Positions 37,259-46,776 of a stretch of 64,000 nucleotides of DNA are shown one piece after another (within the stretch, counting starts at the first letter, position 1; every line of letters begins with the position of its first letter). The position numbers and the translations under genes were made by a program. Source of the stretch: Gracilimonas sp. Lineage in GTDB: Bacteria > Bacteroidota > Rhodothermia > Balneolales > Balneolaceae. Under the pieces are notes generated by a model. It ran no database searches and was not told the DNA's origin. It saw only the letters and a program-made list of their open reading frames with translations. The stretch lies in the NCBI RefSeq assembly GCF_017641085.1, contig NZ_JAEPPI010000001.1, positions 1 to 64,000 of the forward strand, read 5' to 3'.

Positions 37259-39442
37259 TTAAATCATGGTTGCAATAACAAGGGCTACTACTGACATCAG
37301 CTTAAGCAGGATGTTCAGTGAAGGACCGGATGTATCCTTGAAAGGATCACCAACCGTATCACCAACAACACCGGCTTTATGAGGCTCAGAGCCTTTTCCA
37401 TACTCAACACCGTCGATGGTCACGCCTTCTTCAATCATCTTCTTGGCGTTATCCCATGCACCGCCGGCGTTAGACTGGAAGAGGGCCATAAGTACACCTG
37501 CAGAAGTAACACCTGCAAGAAGTCCACCCAGCATCTCCGGTCCGCCAACAAAGCCAAAGAGTACAGGAACGATCACGGCAAGAAGGCCGGGAAGTACCAT
37601 TTCACGAATGGAAGCTGTGGTTGAAATCTCAACACACTTCTCATATTCAGCTTTACCGTCTGCGGCTTCAAAAGTAGCGCGATCTTCATCTGACCAGTCA
37701 GCAAGTTTCTTGCCTTCATTTCTGTTCATCGCACTCAGAGCTTCAGTAAGCTCGGGAATATCTCTGAACTGACGACGAACTTCTTCAATCATACTCATTG
37801 CCGCGCGGCCTACAGCCTGCATGGAAAGAGCTGAGAAAAGGAATGGTAGCATGGCACCTACAAAAAGAGCAGCCATTACAGAAGGACGGGTAACGTCAAT
37901 TCCGGTAAGAGCTACTTCATGAGTTGCGTTATACGCTGTAATGAATGCAGCAAAAAGAGCAAGTGCGGTCAGAGCAGCAGAACCAATCGCAAACCCTTTA
38001 CCGATAGCAGCCGTAGTGTTTCCTACAGCATCAAGCTTATCAGTACGCTCACGTACTTCCGGCTCAAGCTCAGACATTTCAGCAATACCACCGGCGTTAT
38101 CAGAAATTGGGCCGTATGCATCAACAGCTAACTGAATACCTGTATTTGAAAGCATACCCACGGCAGCAATTGCGATACCGTAAAGTCCGGCAAATTCATA
38201 AGCTCCGATAATGGCAGTAGCAATAATGATAATTGGGATAGCTGTTGAGATCATACCAACACCTAAACCGGCAATAATATTTGTTGCAGATCCGGTTACG
38301 GACTGATTGACAATCGACCAAACAGGTTTTGTGCCTGTTCCGGTATAATGCTCGGTAATAAGTCCGATTAACAATCCGGCAGCCAATCCAAAAATAGTGG
38401 CCCAGAAAACACCCATAGAGGTAAGGGTTTGTCCACCGAATGTCCATTCAGCAGGAAGCATCCATTGGATGATAAAGAAAGATGCTACCAGCATAACTGC
38501 TGCAGAAGCAAATTCACCAATATTCAGTGCAGTTTGAGGATTTCCACCTTCTTTAACGCGTACAAAGAAAGTCCCCAGGATGGAAGTAATGATTCCTGTA
38601 CCTGCAAGAACCAGAGGAAGTAATACAGCGGAAAGACCGTTGAAGTTGTCACTCCACTCAGGAATAGTCATGAACGCAGCACCCAGTACCATAGAACCAA
38701 TAATCGATCCTACATAAGACTCAAAAAGGTCGGCTCCCATACCGGCAACATCACCTACGTTATCACCCACGTTGTCGGCAATAGTTGCTGGGTTTAACGG
38801 GTGATCTTCAGGAATGCCCGCTTCAACTTTACCTACAAGGTCGGCACCAACATCGGCTGCTTTGGTGTAAATACCACCACCCACACGTGCGAACAGGGCG
38901 ATAGAAGAAGCACCGAATGAAAATCCGGTTACAATAGCGAGTACTTTATTTACAGCAGCTGCGCCTTCAAGACCGAACAGGTTTCCAAAAAGGATGAACA
39001 ATCCACTCAATCCTAAAACTCCAAGGCCTACCACGCCAAGTCCCATTACGGAACCACCGGCGAAGGCAACTTCAAGTCCTTTACCAAGGCTGGTACGAGC
39101 AGCATTTGTTGTTCTTACATTTGCCTTAGTGGCAACTTTCATTCCAATAAAGCCTGCAAGACCTGAACACAGGGCACCAATTACAAATGAGATGGCAACC
39201 ATCCAGCTGGAAGTGGTTGGGTCGGCACTGAAAGCAAGAATTACAGCTACAACGGCTACAAAGATAGAAAGTACTTTGTATTCAGCTTTAAGGAAGGCCA
39301 TGGCGCCGCTCGCAATATGCTTGCTGATGCGTTCCATTTTTTCGGTCCCGATATCTTGTTTAGATACCCAGGAAGATTTAAATGCAGTGTACAAAAGTGC
39401 GAGCACCCCTGCCACCGGTATTAGATAGACTAAAGTATGCAT
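37259..39442 (-). CDS. hppA: Membrane-bound K+-dependent-type pyrophosphatase
   Basis: The 727-residue, roughly 16-helix ion pump couples pyrophosphate hydrolysis to H+ or Na+ export. The substrate site is shown by [19 protein letters not shown] and [22 protein letters not shown], and by [19 protein letters not shown] at the C-terminus. The potassium determinant is [12 protein letters not shown] (Ala478, Gly481); potassium-independent enzymes have Lys at the first position (GNTTKA). It is therefore probably K+-dependent. The transported ion cannot be assigned from this reading. It ends at a strong hairpin. Confidence 0.95.
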   Translation of the reverse strand: MHTLVYLIPVAGVLALLYTAFKSSWVSKQDIGTEKMERISKHIASGAMAFLKAEYKVLSIFVAVVAVILAFSADPTTSSWMVAISFVIGALCSGLAGFIGMKVATKANVRTTNAARTSLGKGLEVAFAGGSVMGLGVVGLGVLGLSGLFILFGNLFGLEGAAAVNKVLAIVTGFSFGASSIALFARVGGGIYTKAADVGADLVGKVEAGIPEDHPLNPATIADNVGDNVGDVAGMGADLFESYVGSIIGSMVLGAAFMTIPEWSDNFNGLSAVLLPLVLAGTGIITSILGTFFVRVKEGGNPQTALNIGEFASAAVMLVASFFIIQWMLPAEWTFGGQTLTSMGVFWATIFGLAAGLLIGLITEHYTGTGTKPVWSIVNQSVTGSATNIIAGLGVGMISTAIPIIIIATAIIGAYEFAGLYGIAIAAVGMLSNTGIQLAVDAYGPISDNAGGIAEMSELEPEVRERTDKLDAVGNTTAAIGKGFAIGSAALTALALFAAFITAYNATHEVALTGIDVTRPSVMAALFVGAMLPFLFSALSMQAVGRAAMSMIEEVRRQFRDIPELTEALSAMNRNEGKKLADWSDEDRATFEAADGKAEYEKCVEISTTASIREMVLPGLLAVIVPVLFGFVGGPEMLGGLLAGVTSAGVLMALFQSNAGGAWDNAKKMIEEGVTIDGVEYGKGSEPHKAGVVGDTVGDPFKDTSGPSLNILLKLMSVVALVIATMI

Positions 39443-39502
39443 TGTTTCCCGTTACGTTAGTTTAAGTTCAATGTGCTGAAGTCTGGCTTCAGTCAACATT
39501 CA

Positions 39503-40060
39503 TTAATTAAAGTTGTTCATGGTTTTTGCGATGCCTTCCCGTGCAAAATGCAGGCAGGCATCATGGGCTTTTTGAATACCCTCTTCCAAATACTTTTGAT
39601 CTGAGTTGTTGAACGGCGAAAGTACAAAATCAACCTGCCGGCCTTTGGGAAAATCATTTCCGATGCCAAACCGAAGTCGCGGAAACTCACGTGTTCCCAA
39701 TAACTCAATGATGTTGGCAATCCCATTGTGACCGCCGGCGCTGCCTTGAGGCCTTAACCGAACGTCACCGACGTCAAGATTAAGGTCATCATATACAATA
39801 AGGCAGTCCTGTTTGTCTGTTTTGTACTCAGAAAGTGCTTTTCGTACCGCGACACCACTTTTATTCATATAAGTAGTTGGCTTAATTAACACCACCTTCC
39901 GCCCGCGATGCCTTCCTTCTGCAACCACAAAAGGCCCGTTTCCAGGCCTAAATGTGGTAGAAAGAGTTTCAGCTATCGCGTCAACAATTTCAAAACCGAT
40001 GTTGTGACGTGTTCCTTCATATTCTTGCCCGATATTTCCTAATCCAACAATAAGGGACAT
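39503..40060 (-). CDS. pth: Peptidyl-tRNA hydrolase
   Basis: The 185-residue enzyme releases tRNA from prematurely dropped peptidyl-tRNA. Motifs are IVGLGNIGQEYEGTRHNIGFE (His20-type catalytic residue), PTTYMNKSGVAV, VYDDLNLDVG and GSAGGHNGI. It lies 44 bases after rplY and is the last gene of the prs-rplY-pth group on the minus strand, a familiar arrangement in this phylum. Confidence 0.97.
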   Translation of the reverse strand: MSLIVGLGNIGQEYEGTRHNIGFEIVDAIAETLSTTFRPGNGPFVVAEGRHRGRKVVLIKPTTYMNKSGVAVRKALSEYKTDKQDCLIVYDDLNLDVGDVRLRPQGSAGGHNGIANIIELLGTREFPRLRFGIGNDFPKGRQVDFVLSPFNNSDQKYLEEGIQKAHDACLHFAREGIAKTMNNFN

Positions 40061-40104
40061 ATCAAGCAGGGATCACGTTACCGTTCTCGGGTATCAAATA
40101 AATG

Positions 40105-40824
40105 TTATTCTTCTGTTTTTTCTTCAGAAGAATCTTCTCCTTCCTCACCTTCAGGAGCTTCTTCGCCTTCAGCAAGTTCTTCACCTTCGGCCGCTTCGCC
40201 TTCAGCAACAACTTCTTCTTCGGTCTCGTCGGTAATACCGGCCACAAGATTTTCGAGGAAGTCGGCACCTTTCGGAGGACGAATGGTTACGATGGTTCGG
40301 CTGAGGTCATCCAAAGGAATAATACCTTCCAGATCCAAATCAGAAATATGGAAAGACTGGCCGATTTCGAGTGGAGAAATATCAATTTCAAATTCTGCAG
40401 GAATGTCAGAAGGGAGTACACGAATTCGCACAAAATTCATTGGTTTGAATACGCGACCACCATTTTCAACAACCCCTTTCGCATTTCCTGTAATCTTGAT
40501 AGGAACACGAAGTGTAACTTTTTGATCGTCAGCCAATACGTAAAAGTCGGCGTGGATCGGACGGTCAGTAACCGGGTCAAATTCCGTTCTTTTTAACAGA
40601 GTTTTGTAGGATTTGCCGTCAACAGTGAGTTCCTGAAGCTTGGTTTGAGGCTTTCTTAAAATCTTCTCTAATTCAAGTTCATCAATAGAAAAGTGAACAT
40701 TTTCCTCAACATCAGGACCATAGAGAACAGCGGGGACACGTAATTCTTCCCTGAGCGCTTTATTCGCCTTTTTGCTGGTCTCTCTGACCTTTCCTTCAAG
40801 TTTTACTAATTCTGGGTATGCCAT
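40105..40824 (-). CDS. rplY: 50S ribosomal protein L25 / general stress protein Ctc
   Basis: The 239-residue protein is a long-form L25 (TL5/Ctc). Residues 1-95 form the 5S rRNA-binding domain (VPAVLYGPDVEENVHF, FDPVTDRPIHADFYVL). Residues 100-185 are the TL5 C-terminal domain (LRVPIKITGNAKGV, EIDISPLEIGQS). A Glu/Gly-rich acidic tail follows (about 195-239), which is common in this branch. It is transcribed 20 bases after prs and before pth. Confidence 0.95.
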   Translation of the reverse strand: MAYPELVKLEGKVRETSKKANKALREELRVPAVLYGPDVEENVHFSIDELELEKILRKPQTKLQELTVDGKSYKTLLKRTEFDPVTDRPIHADFYVLADDQKVTLRVPIKITGNAKGVVENGGRVFKPMNFVRIRVLPSDIPAEFEIDISPLEIGQSFHISDLDLEGIIPLDDLSRTIVTIRPPKGADFLENLVAGITDETEEEVVAEGEAAEGEELAEGEEAPEGEEGEDSSEEKTEE

Positions 40825-40843
40825 AATGCGTTTACCTTAATCA

Positions 40844-41776
40844 TTAATTATCAAACAGTGCACTGATAGTGTCGTTAGTGTGAATGCGTTGTATAGCTTC
40901 AGCAAAAATATTCGCAATGCTCAGCACTTTAATCTTATCCGAAGGCTGGCGAAGCTGAACGGTATCCGTTACCAACAACTCATCAATAGGCGAATCTTCG
41001 ATTCGCTGAAATGCCGGACCCGACAAAATCGGGTGTGTACAAATTGCGATAATACTGAGCGCGCCTCGTTCTTTCAAAGCTGCTGCAGCATTCGTCAATG
41101 TTCCGGCCGTGTCGATCAAATCATCGACGATTAACACATTCTTTCCTTCTACTTCCCCAATCAGGTTCATGATTTCAGATTGGTTGGCCTTAGGCCTTCT
41201 CTTATCAATAAATGCCAGCGTAGCGCCCAATTTTTTGGAGTAGGCCCGTGCCATTTTAAGGCTGCCTACATCAGGAGCTACCACTACCAGGTTATCGATA
41301 GGGTTGGAAGTAAAGTGGTCAATAAAAGCCCGACTTGCATATAAATGGTCAAGCGGGATATCAAAAAATCCTTGTATCTGAGCTGCGTGCAAATCCATCG
41401 TTAAGATGCGATCGGCACCGGCTTTAACCAACAGGTTGGCCATTAATTTTGAACCTATTGACACCCGGGGCTGATCTTTACGATCCTGCCGGGCATATCC
41501 AAAATAGGGAATAACGGCGGTTACCCTTTTCACTGAAGCTCGTTTAGCAGCATCCAGCAATAACAAAAGTTCGATAATGTTATCACCGGGAGGAGGCGTA
41601 GATTGTATAACAAAAATATCCTCGCCCCGAATGCTTTGCTCGTACTTAACGTACTGCTCTCCATCTGAAAACTTTTTAATAGTCACATCACCTAATGATG
41701 TGCCGTATTCTTCAGCAATTGCTCTTGCCAAAGCCGGGTTACTTGTTCCGGAAAAAATCGCCAGAGGTGTGTCCAC
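40844..41776 (-). CDS. prs: Ribose-phosphate pyrophosphokinase
   Basis: The 310-residue enzyme makes PRPP from ribose-5-phosphate and ATP. Signatures are FSDGEQYVKYEQSIRG, YFGYARQDRKDQPRVSI with the flexible loop, MDLHAAQIQGFFDIP, and the PRPP-binding VLIVDDLIDTAGTL. The start is GTG (MDTPLAIFSGTSN). It heads the prs-rplY-pth operon, just downstream of tRNA-Gln. Confidence 0.97.
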   Translation of the reverse strand: MDTPLAIFSGTSNPALARAIAEEYGTSLGDVTIKKFSDGEQYVKYEQSIRGEDIFVIQSTPPPGDNIIELLLLLDAAKRASVKRVTAVIPYFGYARQDRKDQPRVSIGSKLMANLLVKAGADRILTMDLHAAQIQGFFDIPLDHLYASRAFIDHFTSNPIDNLVVVAPDVGSLKMARAYSKKLGATLAFIDKRRPKANQSEIMNLIGEVEGKNVLIVDDLIDTAGTLTNAAAALKERGALSIIAICTHPILSGPAFQRIEDSPIDELLVTDTVQLRQPSDKIKVLSIANIFAEAIQRIHTNDTISALFDN

Positions 41777-41840
41777 TTTGCGCGGGCTTTCAGTTCAGGT
41801 TAATGCTGTGGATTACTCATGTAAACAACAGCTAATAAAC

Positions 41841-41868
41841 AAAAAGGATGGCTTAACAGTCATCCTTT
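41841..41868 (-). terminator. Intrinsic terminator after tRNA-Gln
   Basis: On the minus strand AAAGGATG pairs with CATCCTTT around a 10-base loop, and the stem runs into a short T-run (CATCCTTTTTG). It lies between tRNA-Gln and prs, so it may end the tRNA transcript or reduce read-through into prs. Confidence 0.7.
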
Positions 41869-41879
41869 AGCTAAATATG

Positions 41880-41950
41880 TTGCCCGGGGAGGATTCGAAC
41901 CCCCACTGACTGGACCAAAACCAGCTGTCCTGCCATTAGACGACCGGGCA
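41880..41950 (-). tRNA. tRNA-Gln (anticodon UUG)
   Basis: A full cloverleaf is visible on the minus strand: acceptor stem TGCCCGG / CCGGGCA, D stem GTC / GAC, anticodon stem GCTGG / CCAGT with loop TTTTGGT (anticodon TTG), T-arm with loop TTCGAAT, and an A discriminator. No CCA is encoded. T1-A72 fits a glutamine tRNA. Confidence 0.95.
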
Positions 41951-41998
41951 ATTCATGTCATTGACAGACTCCAAAGATAGAAATCACTTTAAAAGCAA

Positions 41999-43168
41999 TC
42001 AAGACTGAATCGCTTTTTTTAGTACAAAACATTCAGAGCATCGGGAAGCTTTGCAATATGAATTCAATTGGTGGATTGAGCCCAGCTTTTTGCGATATCG
42101 TTTGTCCTGAAGATGGAAAGGGCGGAACTTTTTGAGCAAAGAGGCAGGTATCGGGGTTCTTAAATTTTTCCAGCTTGAGAGTGAAGCAGATTTCAGCGGG
42201 CCGGAAGCAAATAAATTTCCCAGCAAAAAGAGCGAGGGAAGATAGACCGTGCCAAATAAAATCTCGAAGCGGGCGGTTTGGTTGAGCGCGGCTTTCCGGA
42301 ACCATTGCTCCCAGAGGTGAATCGCTTCAGTAGCAAGAAAATGATTAAAAGGTTCCTGAAGAATAGCCGCACTTAATTCTACAGCCTGTTCAATCCGCTT
42401 TTTAGGGTGATTGGCGGGGCGGACTGATTTATAATTCCAGTTCAGATCTGAATCGGAGTTTGCAAACCCGGCAATTTCCAGGCTCATTGCCTTAGCTTCT
42501 ATTATATCCTGCCCATCCCATTTTTTTAACAGCTCTGCGGCAGTGGCAGCCATGGCTTCCCGATTGTGCGGAATGCCGAGCCCATCCCAAAGAGAAATAA
42601 TGAGGGCTTGTTTCCAGGCTTTGGATGGGAGCAGGTTAGGATCGAAAAAGGTGAGAAAATCATCGGATTTCTTTTCAAAATACTCCCGGTGTGCTTGTTC
42701 TATCTGCTGATAAAAAGCCTCTTCAGAAATAAAGTGAAAACCGGAGGTGCAGGGTAGCTCAGGGGAGTGTTCTTCAAAATTCTTTAAGAATACGTGTAAT
42801 TTTTCAGAGAGATAGGGTAGAATATTGAGCGTGTAAGGCCGGCTGCGATTTTGGGTCTGAACTTGTTCAGGATTTGAATCGGCTACAACATGCAGAACCA
42901 CGCTATTGAAATTAGGATCAGTGTGGTGGGCATGGGATTTCCAGTTGGAGCTTTTGGTGTGAAGCTCAATATCACCATGCCAGCGAAGCCCGTCAATTTC
43001 GAGTGTAGCCTGCTTGAAATCAGGCCCGTCTGAGACGTTTTTCTTCCCGGGATTCAGGATGGTAACAGCATGCCCGGACGTTGTTTGCAAGTCCGAAAAA
43101 TCAAAAAGCAGGTTTTCCCAAATCCATTGTAAAAAGGCTTCAGAATGTGCAAAGCCCGGTTTAGCCAT
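41999..43168 (-). CDS. DUF2851 family protein
   Basis: The 389-residue protein carries the DUF2851 N-terminal signature (FLQWIWENLLFD, NPGKKNVSDGPDFKQA, GDIELHTKSSNWKSHAHHTD, NSVVLHVV), a conserved domain of unknown function in Bacteroidota that has a nuclease-like pattern of acidic residues and histidines. The C-terminus carries a SYCKASRCSECFVLK cysteine cluster. Its first 8 bases overlap the end of the YtxH-like gene upstream, so the two are coupled. Confidence 0.85.
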   Translation of the reverse strand: MAKPGFAHSEAFLQWIWENLLFDFSDLQTTSGHAVTILNPGKKNVSDGPDFKQATLEIDGLRWHGDIELHTKSSNWKSHAHHTDPNFNSVVLHVVADSNPEQVQTQNRSRPYTLNILPYLSEKLHVFLKNFEEHSPELPCTSGFHFISEEAFYQQIEQAHREYFEKKSDDFLTFFDPNLLPSKAWKQALIISLWDGLGIPHNREAMAATAAELLKKWDGQDIIEAKAMSLEIAGFANSDSDLNWNYKSVRPANHPKKRIEQAVELSAAILQEPFNHFLATEAIHLWEQWFRKAALNQTARFEILFGTVYLPSLFLLGNLFASGPLKSASLSSWKNLRTPIPASLLKKFRPFHLQDKRYRKKLGSIHQLNSYCKASRCSECFVLKKAIQS

Positions 43169-43472
43169 GTCGGGTAATTTCTTCTACTTCTTCCCCCTCA
43201 GAAAAATGAAGATTTTCAGTGGCTTCGTATAAGTTTGGTACAGAATCTTTCAGCGTTCTTTTCACGCCTTTGGAAAAACGGTCAATCCTTTTCTCACTGT
43301 CTTCTTTCCATTTACGGCTTTTCTCTTCCAGAATGCCTTTGGTCTTTTTCCCCTGCTTGCTTACCCAGCGTCGGTTTACTTCGCCGCTTTTTGGGGATAG
43401 CAGTAAAGCGGTTACCATGCCTCCGGCAAAGGCGGTGGCACTTACTAATAATGTTCCAAGTACTCGTTTCAT
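43161..43472 (-). CDS. YtxH-like small membrane protein
   Basis: The 103-residue protein has one N-terminal membrane helix (LGTLLVSATAFAGGMVTALLL) followed by the SPKSGEVNRR motif and a charged helical tail (KWKEDSEKRIDRFSKG), as in YtxH/GvpP-type proteins. Their role is unknown; some respond to cell-envelope stress. It lies upstream of the DUF2851 gene. Confidence 0.75.
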   Translation of the reverse strand: MKRVLGTLLVSATAFAGGMVTALLLSPKSGEVNRRWVSKQGKKTKGILEEKSRKWKEDSEKRIDRFSKGVKRTLKDSVPNLYEATENLHFSEGEEVEEITRHG

Positions 43473-43595
43473 AGTTCTCTCTTTTGGGTTGAGGTTAACA
43501 CTGTTAAGATAACAATTTGTGTCATGTTTTTTATGTTATTTTTTAACACTAAGTAAAGAAAACGGTACATTTGTTTAAATTTTTAAAGTCAGGTT

Positions 43596-44099
43596 ATGAA
43601 AAAGCAGATTGTTTTAATGGATCGGGCGCGGATGGAGCGCACGCTTAAGCGAATGGCGATACAGGTTTGGGAGCGAATCAATAAAGAGAATGAAGGTGAA
43701 ATGGTATTGATTGGCTTGAATGAACGGGGAGAAGCAACGGCCCGTCTTCTTGGGGAGAGTCTCGAAGAATTAATGGGAGCAGATATAGCAGTTCACCGAT
43801 ATGATGTACAGGGGAAAGCGTCCAAAAGCAGTCTCCCGGATTGCAACGATAAGTTTGTACTGCTTGTTGACGATGTGATTTTTTCCGGTAAAACCATGTT
43901 TAGCGCACTCTCGGCAGTTTGCAGTGTATATGATCCTGAAAGCATCGAGATTGCCGCTTTGCTGGATCGGGGCCATCGTAAATACCCGTTACGTACAGAC
44001 CTGATGGGTATAACAGTGCCTACCAAACCCGGAGAGCATATTGAGGTAATGCTGAAAGACGGCAGCCTCAGCCAAGCCGTACTTTTCAAAAATAATTAA
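43596..44099 (+). CDS. PyrR-like phosphoribosyltransferase
   Basis: The 167-residue type I phosphoribosyltransferase has the PRPP loop VLLVDDVIFSGKTMFSAL and the PyrR-type segment LLDRGHRKYPLRTDLMGITVPT. PyrR proteins bind pyr-leader RNA to attenuate pyrimidine genes and can show uracil phosphoribosyltransferase activity. The nearest pyrimidine gene here, pyrF, is 11 kb away, so a regulatory role is unproven. A DUF3078 gene follows 17 bases after the stop. Confidence 0.8.
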   Translation: MKKQIVLMDRARMERTLKRMAIQVWERINKENEGEMVLIGLNERGEATARLLGESLEELMGADIAVHRYDVQGKASKSSLPDCNDKFVLLVDDVIFSGKTMFSALSAVCSVYDPESIEIAALLDRGHRKYPLRTDLMGITVPTKPGEHIEVMLKDGSLSQAVLFKNN

Positions 44100-44116
44100 C
44101 CAATCAAAATTGTAAA

Positions 44117-44992
44117 ATGACTATCAGAATTAAAGCTTTAACAGCCTTTCTTTTTTTAAGTTTTATTTCACTAACAGCTTCAGCCCAAACCATTACCATC
44201 CCTGATACACTAAGCGGGTGGGAGCAAAAATGGGTGGCCAGTTTCAACGGTTCACAAGCAACCTACAGTAACTGGTCTCAGGGTGGGGCAAGCTCGGTAA
44301 GCGGAACCGGTTCATCCGTCCTTAATTTACTTTACCGCCAGGATCAATTTGCCTATGGATTCAGAACCAACGTGAAGTATGGGCAGTCTCGAATTAAAAA
44401 CGAAGGGGTTCGCAAAACAGATGATCTTATTTCTATCCGAAACCGCTTTACTTATACCTTCAGAGAAGACGGTTCACTGGCTGCTTACGGAGTGGTAGGC
44501 TTTAAAACGCAGTTTGACAAAGGATATGAATATAGCAGCGAAGAGGGTGTTCCTGATGTGCTGATTTCTGATTTCATGGCACCGGCTTATATCAATGAAG
44601 GCGTTGGTTTGGCATACGAACCCGGAAATGCTTTTACCTTTGAGGCGGGTTTGGGACTTAAGCAAACCATTGTAAATGATGACAGCTTATCTGCCGTTTA
44701 TGGCCTTGATCCGGGCGATAACTTCCGGTCAGAAGGCGGTTTAACCACCGGCATCACATTTGAAAAACAAGTGGCTGAAAACATTATGTACAGCAGCAGC
44801 CTCGAAACCTTCACCAATTTCCTGATACCCATCAGTGAAACAGACGTAATGTGGGGAAATGAACTGGTAGGGCAAATCAACAGTATTGTGAGTGCCTCTT
44901 TTCAGTTTGAACTTCACTATGATAACGACTTCTCCAGCGAAATACAGCTTAAGCAGGTGCTGTCTGCCGGTGTTTCTGTAAATCTTTACTAA
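44117..44992 (+). CDS. DUF3078 outer-membrane-type protein
   Basis: The 291-residue protein has a signal peptide (ALTAFLFLSFISLTASAQ) and a DUF3078-like core: WEQKWVASFNGSQATYSNWSQ, GGASSVSGTGSSVL and many amphipathic beta-strands ending in an aromatic residue (AGVSVNLY). This suggests a small outer-membrane barrel. It shares its last base with the start of the decarboxylase gene (TAATG). Confidence 0.8.
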   Translation: MTIRIKALTAFLFLSFISLTASAQTITIPDTLSGWEQKWVASFNGSQATYSNWSQGGASSVSGTGSSVLNLLYRQDQFAYGFRTNVKYGQSRIKNEGVRKTDDLISIRNRFTYTFREDGSLAAYGVVGFKTQFDKGYEYSSEEGVPDVLISDFMAPAYINEGVGLAYEPGNAFTFEAGLGLKQTIVNDDSLSAVYGLDPGDNFRSEGGLTTGITFEKQVAENIMYSSSLETFTNFLIPISETDVMWGNELVGQINSIVSASFQFELHYDNDFSSEIQLKQVLSAGVSVNLY

Positions 44993-46332
44993 TGGATGAA
45001 AACTCACAAAAAGCGTTAGGCCGGGCTCTGGAACAGCTTTCAGAGTGGAAGTTCTCTTTTGGGGATTGGGAGCAGGACTCCACGCTTTCTGTTTCCGGAG
45101 AAAAAGAGCAGGAAGTTTTTAGGCGTTTGGTGCAGCGGCTAAAGTGCAATTTCCCATTCCATCATCCGGTTTATGCGGGGCAAATGCTGAAGCCTCCACA
45201 TCCGCTTACATGGGCGGCTTATGCGATGGCGATGTCCATCAACCCCAATAACCATGCGTTGGATGGTGGACCTCCATCCTCAGAAATGGAAAAAGAAGCT
45301 GTGGCTGAGCTGGCTCAGTTTTTTGGATATGGAGAAGAGTTTTTGGGACACCTCACGGCAAGCGGAACCATAGCGAACCTGGAAGCTCTTTGGGTGGCTC
45401 GGGAATCTCATCCCGACAAAAAAATTGCCTTCTCTGAAAATTCCCATTACACCCACCAGCGAATGTGTGGTGTGTTAAGAGTGGAAGGAGTGAAGGTGCC
45501 GGTTAAACATAATGGTTCTTTTGATTTAGAAGCTGTGAACCCTGAGGAAATAGGAACGATGGTGGTTACCCTGGGGACCACGGGACTGGGAGAGGTAGAA
45601 CCACTGGATGAAATTCTGCCCTGGGCAAAAAAGCATGGAATCCGGATTCACATCGATGCAGCCTATGGAGGCTTTTTCAGAACGCTCAAAGATTCCGGAA
45701 TCATAGACGGTACATCCTGGAAACGGATAGAAGAAGCCGACAGCATTGTGGTGGACCCACATAAACACGGGCTTCAGCCTTATGGTTGTGGATGCGTGCT
45801 TTTCAAAAACCCGGCTGTGGGGAAATTCTATAAACACGATTCTCCCTATACCTATTTCACTTCGAAAGACCTTCACCTTGGTGAAATCAGCCTGGAATGT
45901 TCCCGGGCCGGTGCTGCAGCGGTGGCTCTTTGGGCTACCTTGCAGATGTTTCCCCTGAAAGAAAACGAGGGCTTCGGACCTATCCTGAAAAAATGCCTGC
46001 AAGCTGCCCGGAATATGTATGATTTGATTGGCTCGTCCCAAAAACTTAAGGCATTCAAAAAACCGGATTTGGATATTCTGGGATACTTTCCTGCGCAAGC
46101 AAAAACGACTTCAGAGATCTCTGAAAAATCCAAGGCCGTGTTTGATGCGGGGATGAGAGAGCAGTCATTTTATCTTTCCCTGTATAAAATTCCGGCTAAC
46201 ACGTTTAATCGCCTTCACCCCGAATATAAAGTGGATACGGAGCAGGTGACCATTCTGAGGAGCGTGTTCATGAAGCCCGAGCAAGAAGAGTTTGTAAATG
46301 AGCTGTTTGAACGAATCAAAAATTACTGCTGA
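44992..46332 (+). CDS. Pyridoxal-phosphate-dependent (group II) decarboxylase
   Basis: The 446-residue enzyme has the fold-type I decarboxylase motifs: TASGTIANLEALWVARE, HIDAAYGGFFR with the PLP-pairing Asp, VVDPHKHGLQPYGCGC with the PLP lysine, and SRAGAAAVALWATLQ. Glutamate or aromatic amino acids (tyrosine, DOPA-like) are possible substrates; the sequence does not decide. Its 3' end overlaps the end of the opposite-strand small gene by 10 bases. Confidence 0.85.
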   Translation: MDENSQKALGRALEQLSEWKFSFGDWEQDSTLSVSGEKEQEVFRRLVQRLKCNFPFHHPVYAGQMLKPPHPLTWAAYAMAMSINPNNHALDGGPPSSEMEKEAVAELAQFFGYGEEFLGHLTASGTIANLEALWVARESHPDKKIAFSENSHYTHQRMCGVLRVEGVKVPVKHNGSFDLEAVNPEEIGTMVVTLGTTGLGEVEPLDEILPWAKKHGIRIHIDAAYGGFFRTLKDSGIIDGTSWKRIEEADSIVVDPHKHGLQPYGCGCVLFKNPAVGKFYKHDSPYTYFTSKDLHLGEISLECSRAGAAAVALWATLQMFPLKENEGFGPILKKCLQAARNMYDLIGSSQKLKAFKKPDLDILGYFPAQAKTTSEISEKSKAVFDAGMREQSFYLSLYKIPANTFNRLHPEYKVDTEQVTILRSVFMKPEQEEFVNELFERIKNYC

Positions 46333-46538
46333 GTGCTTTTGTTAGGAAACCAAGCTTTCCAGAACTCGTTTGGAAACTTCATGGACACATAGCCAAATAA
46401 TAAAATTCCAGCTGCTATTCCCGATAAAAAGGTGAGAGACCTTTCACCCATAATCCCGGCATCACTAAACCAAAGAATAAAGGCAAAAAAAGTGGCTCCC
46501 AGAACACAACCTCGCATGAACAAAATTAACTTTTGCAT
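46323..46538 (-). CDS. Small membrane protein, unrecognised
   Basis: A 71-residue product with two membrane helices (LFMRGCVLGATFFAFILWF; LSGIAAGILLFGYVSM) and a short basic tail. The reading frame is intact and the codon use is ordinary, but I recognise no family. It overlaps the decarboxylase gene tail-to-tail by 10 bases. It could be a real small protein or a chance frame. Confidence 0.5.
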   Translation of the reverse strand: MQKLILFMRGCVLGATFFAFILWFSDAGIMGERSLTFLSGIAAGILLFGYVSMKFPNEFWKAWFPNKSTQQ

Positions 46539-46547
46539 AGTGATAGT

Positions 46548-46589
46548 TTTAAGCTTGTTTCAAGAATAGTGCAAAAAACAAAGCTTAAA
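46548..46589. repeat. Short inverted repeat TTTAAGCTT...AAGCTTAAA
   Basis: TTTAAGCTTGTTT (46548-46560) is inverted at AAACAAAGCTTAAA (46576-46589) with one bulge. It lies in the 238-base divergent gap upstream of the DUF3667 gene. The rest of the gap shows no gene or recognised signal. Confidence 0.5.
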
Positions 46590-46776
46590 TAAAAGTTAGA
46601 AATAAGGGTAATTTTTATGGGTGAGGCGCGCTATAAGTTATTATTGAATGGAAGATTGAAGATTTAGTGTAAAGAAATGTTCGTTCACTTAGTCCAAATA
46701 TTTATGAAATTAAATCGGTAAAAAAGCTTTCACAAAGCAGTTGCTCCAAAGGATTGAAAAAGCTATATAGTCAACC

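Noticed and set aside
38994-39428. Open frame of 144 codons antisense to hppA
   Set aside because: Pro/Ala/Thr-rich mirror of membrane helices; shadow frame.
41841-41868. Riboswitch or attenuator upstream of prs
   Set aside because: The short stem with T-run fits a simple terminator; no aptamer-like conserved core seen.
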